Shown in pieces: positions 49,849-61,466 of a DNA stretch of 64,000 nucleotides (the stretch's first letter is position 1; each line of letters begins with the position of its first letter). The position numbers and the translations under genes are program-made. The DNA is from CAWCUZ01 sp963798795. Lineage in GTDB: Bacteria; Acidobacteriota; Vicinamibacteria; Vicinamibacterales; SCN-69-37. The notes under the pieces were generated by a model, which worked only from the letters and a program-made list of their open reading frames with translations, was not told the origin of the DNA and made no database searches. The DNA lies in contig CAWCUZ010000002.1 in NCBI GenBank assembly GCA_963798795.1, forward strand, positions 682,001 through 746,000, given 5' to 3'.

Positions 49849-52077
49849 GACGCCCTTCCGCTCCCGCCTCGCCCCGACCTCGACCAGTCCCGGAAGCTCG
49901 CCCGCGACCTGCAGCGGGCCGCCGGCGCGTCCGATCTCGATGCGATCCGCCGCTGGGCGACGCGCTGGCTCGAGACGCTCGCGCGGCTCAGCGGCGCGTC
50001 CGCTTCGCCGGACGCGGCGGATCCGGGCGCCGCGGTCACCCGCGAAGCCGCCAAGCTCGAGCGCCGATGGCGCGATGTCGTGCGATCGCGTGATCGGGCC
50101 CACGCGGTCACGCTCACCGACGCGCAGTTCTTCATCGCGCGCGAGCATGGATTCGCGAGCTGGCCGGCGTTGGCCGCGCATCTCGACGCGCTCGCGCAGG
50201 GCGACTCGCCGGTCGCGCGCTTCGAGTCGGCCGTCGACGCGATTGTCGCGGGCGACGCCGTGACCCTGCACCGGCTGCTGCGGGCGCATTCCGAGCTCGC
50301 GCGCGCGAGGTCCACCCGCGACCACCGTTCGACGCTGCTCCACTACGTTTCGGCCAACGGCGTCGAGGATTTCCGGCAGGTCACACCGACGAACATCGTC
50401 GCGATGACCGAGATGCTGCTGGCGGCCGGCGCGGACGTGAACGCCGCGTCGGAGGCCTACGGCGGCGGGTCCACGCCGCTCGGCCTGACAGCGACCAGCG
50501 TGCATCCCGAACAGGCTGGCGTACAGATCGAGCTGCTCGAGACGCTGCTCCGGCACGGCGCGCACATCAACGGCGAGCAGGCCGGCAACCGCCACGGCAT
50601 CGTCTTTGGCTGTCTCGCGAACGGCCAGCCACGCGCCGCCCGGTTCTTCGCGGATCGCGGCGCGCGGATGACCATTGTCGAAGCGGCCGGCGTCGGCCTG
50701 CTCGATCGGGTCCGCGCGTTCTTCGACGACACCGGCCGCCTGCGCCCATCGGCCGCGCCCGCCGAACTGGATTCAGCGCTCCAGTACACCGCCGGGTACG
50801 GACACGCCGACGTCGTGACATTCCTTCTGGATCGCGGCGCCAACCCGGGCATGTCGGATGACGCCGGTCAGACGCCGCTGCATTGGGCGACGTTCGGACC
50901 GCACGTCGAGGTCGTGCATGCGCTGCTCGCCGGAGGCGCCTGGGTCGCCGCCCGCGACCGCCGCCTCGACGCCACGCCGCTCGACTGGATGGTGGACGCC
51001 TGGGCGACGGGCGAGGACGACGACGTCCGTGCGCGCGGGCGCGAGGTCGCCGCGCTGCTCGTCGCCGCGGGCGCGGTGCCCGACCTCGATCGTCTCGATC
51101 CGCCGGTTCCCGCGCGCGTGCGCGCCGACGCCACGATGATGCGCGCCCTCGGCCTGCCGCCGGTGCCGGACGGACCGCGCCTCTCCGCCGGCGCCGAAAC
51201 CGGCGTCGTGCAGCTCGACATCTCGACGCAGGAGATCACCATCTGCGCGCTCGGTCGTGACGGACGGCTGGCGCTGGTCGCCTCGCAGGGCAATCCGGTC
51301 GCGATCTGGGACGCGCGTACCGGCCGGCGGATTCTAGCCCTCGACGCGAGCTCGGTGAACGCCTGGCTCGCGATCTGGACGTCGAACCCGAAGCGCCTGC
51401 TTGTCGGGGCGCGAGACCGGACCATCGGTCTGTGGGACATCGACCGGCTCGAACGGGTGTGCGTGCTCAGCGGCCATCACGGCGGCCAGCCGCGCGCCGC
51501 GGACACGAACCCCGCCCTCACGCGCGCGCTCACCGGCTGCAGCCATCGCGACCGGAGCGTCAGGCTGTGGGACCTGGAGACCGGCGCGTGCCTGCGCACG
51601 CTCGACGGCCACACCGACGGCGTGTATGCGATCGCGTGGCGGGGCGAGACGCGGGCGGCGTCGGGATCCCGGGACCGGACGATCCGCATCTGGGATCTCG
51701 ACACGGGCCGCACGCTGCGCGTGCTGACGGGTCATACGTATCACGTGCACGGCCTGGCCTGGAGCGGCGACGGCCGGCGGCTGCTCTCGAGCTCGATGGA
51801 CCTGCGCCTGTGGGACGCGGATGACGGACGCTGCGTCCAGGTATTCGAAGGACACACGGACGTGATCCGCACCGTGGCCTGGAGTCCGGACGAGCGGCAT
51901 GCGCTTTCGGCATCGCACGACCGGACCGCGCGGCTCTGGGAGGTGGCCAGCGGCCGCTGCGAGCGCGTGTTCGCCGGGCACGCGGCCGGACTGGTCTCCG
52001 CGTCCTTCAGTGCCGATGGCCGTCGCGTCTTCACGTGCGACTGGCTCGGCGGCATCCGCGAATGGCCGGTCGACTGA
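49843..52077 (+). CDS. Ankyrin-repeat/WD40-repeat protein, apparent ATA start
   Basis: A 744-residue frame. The N-terminus SDALPLPPRPDLDQSRKLAR, then TLTDAQFFIAREHGFASWPA, is the usual lead-in of bacterial ankyrin proteins. Ankyrin repeats (HADVVTFLLDRGANPGMSDD, AGQTPLHWATFGPHVEVVHA) span about 160-400, and a WD40 propeller (VWDLET-type WD repeats such as SVRLWDLETGACLRTLDGHT, GHTDVIRTVAWSPDERHALS) about 455-744. A perfect AAGGAG is 6 nt before ATA 49843; TGA closes the frame at 49828, and the next regular start is GTG 50080, 79 codons in. Either ATA initiates or an ATG was lost. Confidence 0.8.
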   Translation: MSDALPLPPRPDLDQSRKLARDLQRAAGASDLDAIRRWATRWLETLARLSGASASPDAADPGAAVTREAAKLERRWRDVVRSRDRAHAVTLTDAQFFIAREHGFASWPALAAHLDALAQGDSPVARFESAVDAIVAGDAVTLHRLLRAHSELARARSTRDHRSTLLHYVSANGVEDFRQVTPTNIVAMTEMLLAAGADVNAASEAYGGGSTPLGLTATSVHPEQAGVQIELLETLLRHGAHINGEQAGNRHGIVFGCLANGQPRAARFFADRGARMTIVEAAGVGLLDRVRAFFDDTGRLRPSAAPAELDSALQYTAGYGHADVVTFLLDRGANPGMSDDAGQTPLHWATFGPHVEVVHALLAGGAWVAARDRRLDATPLDWMVDAWATGEDDDVRARGREVAALLVAAGAVPDLDRLDPPVPARVRADATMMRALGLPPVPDGPRLSAGAETGVVQLDISTQEITICALGRDGRLALVASQGNPVAIWDARTGRRILALDASSVNAWLAIWTSNPKRLLVGARDRTIGLWDIDRLERVCVLSGHHGGQPRAADTNPALTRALTGCSHRDRSVRLWDLETGACLRTLDGHTDGVYAIAWRGETRAASGSRDRTIRIWDLDTGRTLRVLTGHTYHVHGLAWSGDGRRLLSSSMDLRLWDADDGRCVQVFEGHTDVIRTVAWSPDERHALSASHDRTARLWEVASGRCERVFAGHAAGLVSASFSADGRRVFTCDWLGGIREWPVD

Positions 52078-52140
52078 TCCTGGACTTCGGCCTCGCCAAG
52101 GCGCTGGCGCCGGAAGCCGCGGTGGCGTCACCCGGAGGAG
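52041..52140 (+). pseudogene. Fragment of a Ser/Thr kinase activation segment
   Basis: Right after the WD40 stop, a short frame reads LILDFGLAKALAPEAAVASP, the DFG region of the local kinase family, with no kinase sequence on either side. It indicates past recombination between kinase genes. The remaining bases to 52286 hold no gene. Confidence 0.6.
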
Positions 52141-52286
52141 CAGTCCTCTCGCGGCCGGATCCGTACCGCATGGACGGCAACACGAGCCTGACCGGTCCGC
52201 CTCGCTACACCCGCTTCCAGGCGGGCGGGCGCCGACGTCTCCGCTTTGCTGGTCAGTGCCGCCCTCCTGTTGTCTAATGCTCCCTC

Positions 52287-54575
52287 ATGAGCCGCTCGCA
52301 GCACGACGACGAGAACCCGGTCCCGGTCGCCCGCCGGGAATTCCTGAGAGTGGGCGGCATCGCGGCCGCCGCGCTGGCGGCGGGTGCCACAGCAGGCTCG
52401 ACGGTCGCGGCCGAGCCGGTGGCCAGGCAAGGTGAGCAGGGGCAACCGCCACAGGGCCGGCCGGCGCAGACACAGCCGGCGCAGCGTTCGTCACCGTACC
52501 ACCGGAACTTCGATCCCGTGCCGGCGTCCGAAGCCTCCATGAACTTCGCCGCGTTCACCGACACGCATGTCGGTCAGAAGACGCGTTCTCCCACCTGGGA
52601 TTTCGCGGAGCATCTCGACCTCCTGGCCGACGATGTCATGGACAACACGCTGCCCTGCGAGTTCGTCGTCCATCTGGGCGACGGCGCCTTCAACAGCACC
52701 GCGTTCGTGAACGGCGTCGGCCTGCCAGACAATCTGAAATCCAACTACAGGAACAACCTCAAGAACTTCCTGATCAGTCACGTGAACGTGCCCTTCCACT
52801 ACGTCGGGGGCAACATCGATCTCACCGACTACAGCCACAACCCGGGCCCGACGGGACACGAGAACGATCCGTTCGTGTTGATGAAGACCTACATCGACGA
52901 AACGGAACTGAACAACTACCCGTACGCGTTCATGCGCAACGGCATCCTGTTTCTCGCGGTGCCGGAGATGGATGCCGAGCCATGGACGCGGCCGGCGACT
53001 TGCGAATGGCTCGAGTTCATGACGTCGCACTATCACGACGCGACGACCATCATCCTGTCGCATCAAGCGATCGAAGACACGACGCCGGCCGATGGCGCGG
53101 CCGACTCCTATCGCGGGCAGCAGGATCAGAACTGGTGGGCGAGCCTGTTTCAGCGCAATCCGCAGATCAAGATGTTCCTGCACGGGCACAATCACATGGC
53201 GGGTTGGTATCAGGGCAGTCAGAGCAGCGGGTTCAGCCGTCCCGTGCAGGACTTCGGGCACGAGATGATCTTCGCGTCGCCGTTTCCGCACATGAGCTGG
53301 CTCATCGACTACAACCCCGTCGACTCGATCGTCATCTTCACGATCTCGTCGAGGTTCATCACGGCGAAGGCCTGGAAGCAGGACGGCACCCGCGGCACCT
53401 GGTGCGCCGGATACGACCAGACCTGGGTGGTGCCGACGACGTTCGATGCGAAGGCCGAGGACTGGTACAGCTTCCCGTTCCTCGTTCAGGATGGCGAAAC
53501 GCAGCAGACGGACATGAAGGTGTTGTCCGCGAAGACGACGCTGCAGCTCGTGGGCACCGGGCCCGTGGAACTCTTCTACGACCCGAAGATGGAAACGAAG
53601 GGCATCCACACGAACGAGAACATCCTGGGGTTCGACGACGATCTCACCAGCAGGGTGACGGCGAACACGCCCGGCATGACCGTTCACGGCCCCCACACGA
53701 TCACGTTTCCTCCCAAGCACGAGTGGGATCGGTATTGTCACGACGGGCATGGCGGGCCGCCCTATCGAATGTTCGCGGTGGGCACGACCCCGGCCGCGGC
53801 GCCGGGCGGCTCCTATGCCGTGACGATGACGGCCCGATCGCGCTCAGGGAGCGGTCGCATGACGCTGACGATGAGCTGCAGCGATTGGGGAACGAAGTCC
53901 CAATACAGCACGCTGGCCGGAAGCTCGAGCGAGGTGATCTCGCATGCCTTCGGCGCCGACGATGAAACCGTGACCGGCGTGTTCACGGCGCCCGACGATG
54001 ACCATGCCTGGTTCATCCAGGGGAGCCTCGAATTCGCTGACGCGACGGACTTCGACGTGTCCTACTTCAGCATCAAGCGAACGCAGACCAGCGACGCGAC
54101 GGAAGATTTCAGAGTGGAGTTGAACGGAAAGCCGTACGGCGCCGCCGGCGCGCTCGGACGGTTTGAAACCAGGGAGTTCCCGATCAGTCCCGTTGACCTG
54201 GCCGATCGTGACGGCGTCATCCGTCTCGAGGCCTCGATCAAGGGCAATCACTATGGACTGGCCCGCCTGATCTACCGCGGCCCGCTCCTGATGGGCAGGA
54301 ACGCCCGATACCGCGTCAACGGCCTCGAGGGAAACACGTTCGACATCACGCTGACCTCCAGGCTGTCGGGCTTCGAGAATGCGTTCAAGATGTTTCCGTT
54401 CAGCACCAAGTACGGCGGGGTCGACGTCCAGACGAACGATGGCGCCGGTGAGCGTCACAGCAGCAAGAACAGGAACCAGTGGCTGACGAGCGACCTCACC
54501 ACCCTGAAACGGCTTCGAATCACCTATCCCACGGAGAATCCGCCGGCGCGGACGCCCGGCGACGGAGATCGGTAA
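52287..54575 (+). CDS. Tat-exported calcineurin-like metallophosphoesterase
   Basis: A 762-residue protein with a Tat signal (RR at 16-17 in ARREFLR, then VGGIAAAALAAGATAGS). The metallophosphoesterase core has FTDTHVG, VVHLGDGAFN, IILSHQAIE and MFLHGHNH. The canonical GNHD/E motif reads GGNID, so the catalytic His is replaced by Ile, which may weaken phosphoesterase activity. A beta-rich C-terminal half of about 350 residues has no recognised family. Its last 118 codons are duplicated at 56.2 kb. Confidence 0.82.
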   Translation: MSRSQHDDENPVPVARREFLRVGGIAAAALAAGATAGSTVAAEPVARQGEQGQPPQGRPAQTQPAQRSSPYHRNFDPVPASEASMNFAAFTDTHVGQKTRSPTWDFAEHLDLLADDVMDNTLPCEFVVHLGDGAFNSTAFVNGVGLPDNLKSNYRNNLKNFLISHVNVPFHYVGGNIDLTDYSHNPGPTGHENDPFVLMKTYIDETELNNYPYAFMRNGILFLAVPEMDAEPWTRPATCEWLEFMTSHYHDATTIILSHQAIEDTTPADGAADSYRGQQDQNWWASLFQRNPQIKMFLHGHNHMAGWYQGSQSSGFSRPVQDFGHEMIFASPFPHMSWLIDYNPVDSIVIFTISSRFITAKAWKQDGTRGTWCAGYDQTWVVPTTFDAKAEDWYSFPFLVQDGETQQTDMKVLSAKTTLQLVGTGPVELFYDPKMETKGIHTNENILGFDDDLTSRVTANTPGMTVHGPHTITFPPKHEWDRYCHDGHGGPPYRMFAVGTTPAAAPGGSYAVTMTARSRSGSGRMTLTMSCSDWGTKSQYSTLAGSSSEVISHAFGADDETVTGVFTAPDDDHAWFIQGSLEFADATDFDVSYFSIKRTQTSDATEDFRVELNGKPYGAAGALGRFETREFPISPVDLADRDGVIRLEASIKGNHYGLARLIYRGPLLMGRNARYRVNGLEGNTFDITLTSRLSGFENAFKMFPFSTKYGGVDVQTNDGAGERHSSKNRNQWLTSDLTTLKRLRITYPTENPPARTPGDGDR

Positions 54576-54584
54576 CAGCCTCCG
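54231..54584. repeat. 354-bp duplicated segment, copy A (3' end of the phosphoesterase gene)
   Basis: From GCCTCGATCAAGGGC to CAGCCTCCG, this segment is repeated at 56236-56589 with about five substitutions. It is the functional context because it completes the phosphoesterase. Confidence 0.92.
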
Positions 54585-55069
54585 TTCATCGTCGGTCGAG
54601 ATTCGCCCGGGCGGTCCAGGCGCTCGACCACCCTCACAGCTGCCGCGGCCGATGACGATGGCCGGCGGCATCGTGCCCGGGCAGGATCCGGTACTGGGCG
54701 CAGGACGACGGGCCGACGACACGGGCGTGTGGTGACCGGGGCATCGCGCAGGACTCGTTCGAGCACGGCCGCGGTCGCGGCGTCGGACGCGTACATCTCC
54801 GCCAGCGCGAGGTCGAGCCGCCGTAACGGATCCACCACCGCCGCCCAGCCGGCCGGATCGGGCAGCGGATGCGCGCAGAGCCAGGCGTGGCTGCACGCTC
54901 GGTACAGGGCGGCTTCGTCGGGGGAGTGCCGGTACACGGTCAGCCGCTCGACGCACTCGTGTACGGCGCGCGGCCACGCGATGCACCGCGTCTCTCGGGT
55001 TGGTGGCGCGACCGCATCGGGAAACCGTTCGACCCGATCGAGCGTCGCGCGATAACTCAGGGCGGTCAC
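54524..55069 (-). CDS. Hypothetical protein, weakly supported
   Basis: A 181-codon frame starting with GTG. The first about 110 codons (TALSYRATLDRVERFPDAVA, AVHECVERLTVYRHSPDEAA, LRRLDLALAEMYASDAATAA) have protein-like composition and GC-rich third positions. The remainder is Arg/Ser/Pro-rich and overlaps the phosphoesterase 3' end, suggesting a frameshift or loss of the stop. No family was recognised. The stretch 55070-55255 shows nothing further. Confidence 0.35.
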   Translation of the reverse strand: MTALSYRATLDRVERFPDAVAPPTRETRCIAWPRAVHECVERLTVYRHSPDEAALYRACSHAWLCAHPLPDPAGWAAVVDPLRRLDLALAEMYASDAATAAVLERVLRDAPVTTRPCRRPVVLRPVPDPARARCRRPSSSAAAAVRVVERLDRPGESRPTMNGGCYRSPSPGVRAGGFSVG

Positions 55070-55255
55070 GGGGCCACCGCGCCGGCCGCCGTCACGATCC
55101 GAATCTGGCTATGCTTCGCATGCAGATCGATGGCACCATACGCCATGGCTGGCTGTGCCTTGCCCCTTGAGCGCGTTCACCCTGGTGGAGCGAGGACGCT
55201 ACCACGTCGGGATCAGCCAGCCGCTTCATCCCACCTATCCTCGAGGAGAAATCGC

Positions 55256-55705
55256 ATGTCGGTAGAGGAGAACACGAGGCTCGTCGAACGGTACTTCGAC
55301 ACCATCTGGAACAACGGTGAGCTCGATCGTGAACGAGAGTTCGTCGCCGAGGACATCACCGTTCACGCCCCGCCGATGCCGGGCATCCCAGATGGCATCG
55401 AGGGTCCGCTGGCGATCGTCTCCAGCTTCCGAGCTGCGCTGCCCGATCTGCGGCTGAAGAACACGGTTCTCGTCGCAGAGGGGGACCGAGTGGTCCAGCG
55501 TTGGATGGTCACCGGCACGCACACCGGAGCGCCGCTGTTCGGCATCGAGCCACAAGGCGTGAGCTTGACGCTGACGGGGATCAACGAGTTCCGGATCGAG
55601 AACGGCCGAATTCAGGAGCGGTGGGGCGTCTTGGACACCGTCGGGATGCTGCAGCAATTGGGCGCGATCCCTGATCCGACACATTCGACGCCGCCCGAGA
55701 AGTAG
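55256..55705 (+). CDS. SnoaL-like ester cyclase family protein
   Basis: A 149-residue NTF2-fold protein: NTRLVERYFDTIWNNGELDR, EFVAEDITVHAPPMPGIPDG, IVSSFRAALPDLRLKN, VVQRWMVTGTHTGAPLFGIE and FRIENGRIQERWGVLDTVGM. This is the SnoaL/ester-cyclase-like pattern; the reaction is unknown. A GAGGAGA ribosome site precedes the ATG at 55256. It is followed by a second member 79 nt downstream and probably shares its mRNA. Confidence 0.85.
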   Translation: MSVEENTRLVERYFDTIWNNGELDREREFVAEDITVHAPPMPGIPDGIEGPLAIVSSFRAALPDLRLKNTVLVAEGDRVVQRWMVTGTHTGAPLFGIEPQGVSLTLTGINEFRIENGRIQERWGVLDTVGMLQQLGAIPDPTHSTPPEK

Positions 55706-55784
55706 GCATCGTCGCTGAGCGATCGCGTCCTTTTCCAACCCCGGAGCTGAACGACCAGAGCGTTGGTCACTGGAGGACCACCCC

Positions 55785-56204
55785 ATGACGCCAGAAGAGA
55801 TGGAGCTCGGACATCGCTCCCACAGCGAGTTCCTCGAACAGGGGAACATGGCAACGGTGGATGAGATCTATGCGCCAGATTGCGTGATCTACGGGCGCAA
55901 CGTACCGGCAGAGTCGCGACACGGGACCGAGGGCTTCAAGGCGTACGGAAGGATGCTTCGCGAGGCCTTTCCGGACTTGAAGATCGTGCATGACTCGACC
56001 GTCACCCAGGGTCAGTACCAGGGGATCCGGTGGACGTTCCACGGCACGCACCTGGGCCCGCTGTTCGGCGCGCCGCCGACCGGCAAGGCGGTCTCCATGG
56101 GTGGCTACGACATCCTCCACATCGAGGGCGGCAAGATCATCGAGCTGTGGGTTGAGCAGGACATGCTCTCGCTGCTGCAGGAGATCGGGATGGCCCCGGC
56201 CTGA
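55785..56204 (+). CDS. SnoaL-like ester cyclase family protein (second copy)
   Basis: A 139-residue NTF2-fold protein related to its neighbour but diverged: LGHRSHSEFLEQGNMATVDE, IYAPDCVIYGRNVPAESRHG, MLREAFPDLKIVHD, WTFHGTHLGPLFGAPPTGKA, IEGGKIIELWVEQDMLSLLQ. GGAGG lies upstream of the ATG. The two genes sit between the two copies of the 354-bp repeat. Confidence 0.83.
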   Translation: MTPEEMELGHRSHSEFLEQGNMATVDEIYAPDCVIYGRNVPAESRHGTEGFKAYGRMLREAFPDLKIVHDSTVTQGQYQGIRWTFHGTHLGPLFGAPPTGKAVSMGGYDILHIEGGKIIELWVEQDMLSLLQEIGMAPA

Positions 56205-56235
56205 GCGCGGGCGTGCCGGTCGGCTGATGGGGGCT

Positions 56236-56589
56236 GCCTCGATCAAGGGCAATCACTATGGACTGGCCCGCTTGATCTACCGCGGCCCGTTCCTGATGGG
56301 CAGGAACGCCCGATACCGCGTCAACGGCCTCGAGGGAAACACGTTCGACATCACGCTGACCTCCAGGCTGTCGGGCTTCGAGAATGCGTTCAAGATGTTT
56401 CCGTTCAGCACCAAGTACGGCGGGGCCGACGTCCAGACGAACGATGGCGCCGGTGAGCGTCACAGCAGCAAGAACAGGAACCGGTGGCTGACGAGCGACC
56501 TCACCACCCTGAAACGGCTTCGAATCACCTATCCCACGAAGAATCCGCCGGCGCGGACGCCCGGCGACGGAGATCGGTAACAGCCTCCG
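56236..56589. repeat. 354-bp duplicated segment, copy B (orphan phosphoesterase tail)
   Basis: A copy of 54231-54584. An open frame (56227-56580, starting MGAASIKGNHYGLARLIYRG) could encode 117 residues but has no ribosome site; it is best regarded as a gene fragment. The copies are direct repeats bracketing the SnoaL pair. Confidence 0.92.
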
Positions 56590-56641
56590 GCGAGGATGCC
56601 GTCGGCAAGCGGCTCCAGCCGGCGCGGAGGCAGACGATCCG

Positions 56642-57157
56642 ATGATGCACCGTGGCACGTCATGGGCGAATGGTCTGCTGGCCGGTGTCGCCATCCTGGG
56701 GCTGCAGGAGCCGTTCAACGAACGGCCCGCCGATGTGGCCGTCGTCATGTCGACCAGTCGCGGCACGTACGATGGCACGTACACGCTCCGCGAGACCGCG
56801 CGGATCTGCGGTGAGGTACCCGCGGACCTGAACCTCTCGGGGGAGCGCTCGTTCATCGTGCAGCTCTATCCGGACGGTCCCACGGCCGTCGAGGGCGGCG
56901 TGGAGGACGTGACGTTCGGTTCCAAGGAACTCGTCGGCGGTGTGAAGACAACCGGGAAGTTCATGCTGAACGTCACCGTCACGTCACCGACCATCGGGAG
57001 GCCGCCGATGTACGTGCTGGACACGGCACAGCCGAAAATGAGCGGCACGGCCAGCCTGAGCGAGCCGGCACAGGGATCGGTCCGCCTCAAGGTGAACGGG
57101 GTCAACGATCGCGGCCAGACGGTGAGCCTGACGCTCGACTGCAAGCCGCGCAAGTAG
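56642..57157 (+). CDS. Secreted protein of unknown function
   Basis: A 171-residue product beginning MMHRGTSWANGLLAGVAILG, a weak signal-like segment, then a beta-rich body (YDGTYTLRETARICGEVPAD, SFIVQLYPDGPTAVEGGVED, GSVRLKVNGVNDRGQTVSLT). Two cysteines may form a disulfide. No family is assigned. ATG 56642 and ATG 56645 are adjacent alternatives. Confidence 0.6.
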   Translation: MMHRGTSWANGLLAGVAILGLQEPFNERPADVAVVMSTSRGTYDGTYTLRETARICGEVPADLNLSGERSFIVQLYPDGPTAVEGGVEDVTFGSKELVGGVKTTGKFMLNVTVTSPTIGRPPMYVLDTAQPKMSGTASLSEPAQGSVRLKVNGVNDRGQTVSLTLDCKPRK

Positions 57158-57254
57158 CGCCGCGCGCCGCCGCGGGTCCGCCGATCCCCGGGAGCTCGCC
57201 TCGTCGTCCGCGCTCGCGTCGAGTCACCCCGGTGTCGTGGAGTACACTCGACAC

Positions 57255-57572
57255 ATGACCGAACCGGTCGTCGCGCGGCCCGGGCGTAACGAACCCTGTC
57301 ACTGCGGCTCGGGCCGCAAGTACAAGCACTGCTGCCTTCCCAAGGACGAGGAACTGGCCGCGAAGGCGCGCGCCGAGGCGGCCAAGGCGGAGGCCAACGC
57401 CCGCGCGGCGTCCAAGACCGAAGCCGGGGAAGCCGGGGACGAAACGGCCGGAAGCCCGGCGTCCGAGCCCGCCCGGGCACCGAAGCATCAGACCCAGCAG
57501 CCCTGGAAGGTGGCCACGTCACGCGGGTTCGTCCCGCGCACCCGCGCACCGCGCAAGGTCGGCGGCAGCTAG
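57255..57572 (+). CDS. SEC-C motif zinc-binding protein
   Basis: A 105-residue protein with the SEC-C zinc motif near the N-terminus: GRNEPCHCGSGRKYKHCC (CxC...CC). The rest is Ala/Lys/Glu-rich and ends with a basic TSRGFVPRTRAPRKVGG. The same motif occurs at the SecA C-terminus, where it binds zinc and SecB; the role of this short free form is unknown. A TACACT -10 (57243-57248) 6 nt before the ATG suggests a leaderless mRNA. Confidence 0.8.
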   Translation: MTEPVVARPGRNEPCHCGSGRKYKHCCLPKDEELAAKARAEAAKAEANARAASKTEAGEAGDETAGSPASEPARAPKHQTQQPWKVATSRGFVPRTRAPRKVGGS

Positions 57573-57623
57573 ACCTCGCGTCGGCGTTGTTCCTGGCAGT
57601 AAAGAAGGAGTATCGGCCGCCGC

Positions 57624-58337
57624 ATGCTCAGGGCCCCCACACGCGCCGCCCGGTTCGAGCGCCGCTTCTACCTGGTCGCCACGCTGGGCTTCGCCGCCCT
57701 CGTCGGGTGGACCTTCGCGCGCACGTACTACCTCAAACTCGTCTACCGGACGCCCGCACTCAGCTCGCTGCTGCACGTGCACGCCATCGCGATGACCGGG
57801 TGGGTGGTGCTGCTCGCGCTGCAGTCGACGCTGGTCTCGATGCGTCGCGTCCGGCTCCACCGCCGGATTGGCGTGTTCGGCGCGGGCTGGGCCGCATTCG
57901 TCGTGCTCCTCGGCTCCTGGACGACGCTCCATGCGGGCGCGCGCGAGGTGCAGGCGCAGTCGCCGGCCATGGCGGGGACGCTGTTCGTCATGGGCCTGGA
58001 CCTGCTGCAGATGCTGCTGTTCGGCATCTACGTCACGCTGGCCATCGTGTGGCGCCGCCGCCCGGATATCCACAAGCGCCTGATGATCCTGACCGTCGCG
58101 TGCATGCTGCCAGACGCGCTGGCGCGCCTGCCCGTCTCGTTCATGACGAACGGCCTGATCCTCGTCGGGCTCGACGGGTTCGTCCTGCTGGTGGTCGGCA
58201 TCGATACCGTCCGCCACCGCCGCCTGCACGCCGCATTCGCCTGGGGCGCCGGCGCCTTCATCGTCGTCTTTCACGTGGCGCTGGTGACGATGGCGTCACC
58301 CGCGTGGATGGGCTTTGCGATGTGGCTCGTGCGATAG
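57624..58337 (+). CDS. Multi-pass membrane protein (DUF2306-like)
   Basis: A 237-residue protein with about six or seven helices, e.g. LVATLGFAALVGWTFARTYY, AIAMTGWVVLLALQSTLVSM, FVVLLGSWTTLHAG, MLLFGIYVTLAIVW. Conserved-looking histidines lie at helix ends (LLHVHAIAM, RLHRRIGVFG, DIHKRLMIL), as in heme- or metal-linked membrane families. The DUF2306-like label is tentative. It converges on the kinase pseudogene. Confidence 0.6.
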   Translation: MLRAPTRAARFERRFYLVATLGFAALVGWTFARTYYLKLVYRTPALSSLLHVHAIAMTGWVVLLALQSTLVSMRRVRLHRRIGVFGAGWAAFVVLLGSWTTLHAGAREVQAQSPAMAGTLFVMGLDLLQMLLFGIYVTLAIVWRRRPDIHKRLMILTVACMLPDALARLPVSFMTNGLILVGLDGFVLLVVGIDTVRHRRLHAAFAWGAGAFIVVFHVALVTMASPAWMGFAMWLVR

Positions 58338-58383
58338 CGAGACGCTGCTCCGCGACGACGACGCCGCCCCCTTGTCGCTGGGG

Positions 58384-61042
<2,659 letters not shown>

Positions 61043-61208
61043 GGCTCCTTCGGCTGCTACGCTACGCTCCGCGATGTCACTTCGCAACCCTGTGCCTGCT
61101 CAGTCTGTGTCACCGAAAGAGCGGGACACCGGGGCCTCCGCCCGGACCGTCACCGCTCGCGCCGCCGGACATCTTGACAACACCAATGTGCGGCATCATG
61201 ATGTCTTC

Positions 61209-61466
61209 ATGCGAACGACGCTGACCCTCGACGCCGACGTCGAGGCCCGCCTGAAGAGCGAGACCCGCCGCACGGGCAAGCCGTTCAAGGTGGTCGTGAA
61301 CGACGCCATCCGTCGCGGGCTCGGAGGGCGGCGGGCCGCGAACCGGACGCCGTTTCATGTGACGCCGCACGCCTTCGGCTTCAGACCCGGCGTGGACCCG
61401 GACCGGCTCAATCAGCTCGCCGACGAACTCGAGACCGAGGCCGTCGGGTCCAAACTCGGGCGATGA
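61209..61466 (+). CDS. VapB-type antitoxin (RHH, DUF2191-like)
   Basis: An 85-residue antitoxin. The ribbon-helix-helix N-terminus RTTLTLDADVEARLKSETRR and KPFKVVVNDAIRRGL bind DNA; the C-terminal FRPGVDPDRLNQLADELETE wraps the toxin. The ATG at 61209 directly precedes RTTLTLD; longer readings upstream are not antitoxin-like. It overlaps the toxin gene as ATGA. Confidence 0.85.
   Translation: MRTTLTLDADVEARLKSETRRTGKPFKVVVNDAIRRGLGGRRAANRTPFHVTPHAFGFRPGVDPDRLNQLADELETEAVGSKLGR

Noticed and set aside
56227..56580. 117-codon ORF as an independent gene
   Set aside because: It is the copied tail of the upstream phosphoesterase without ribosome site; treated as part of the repeat.
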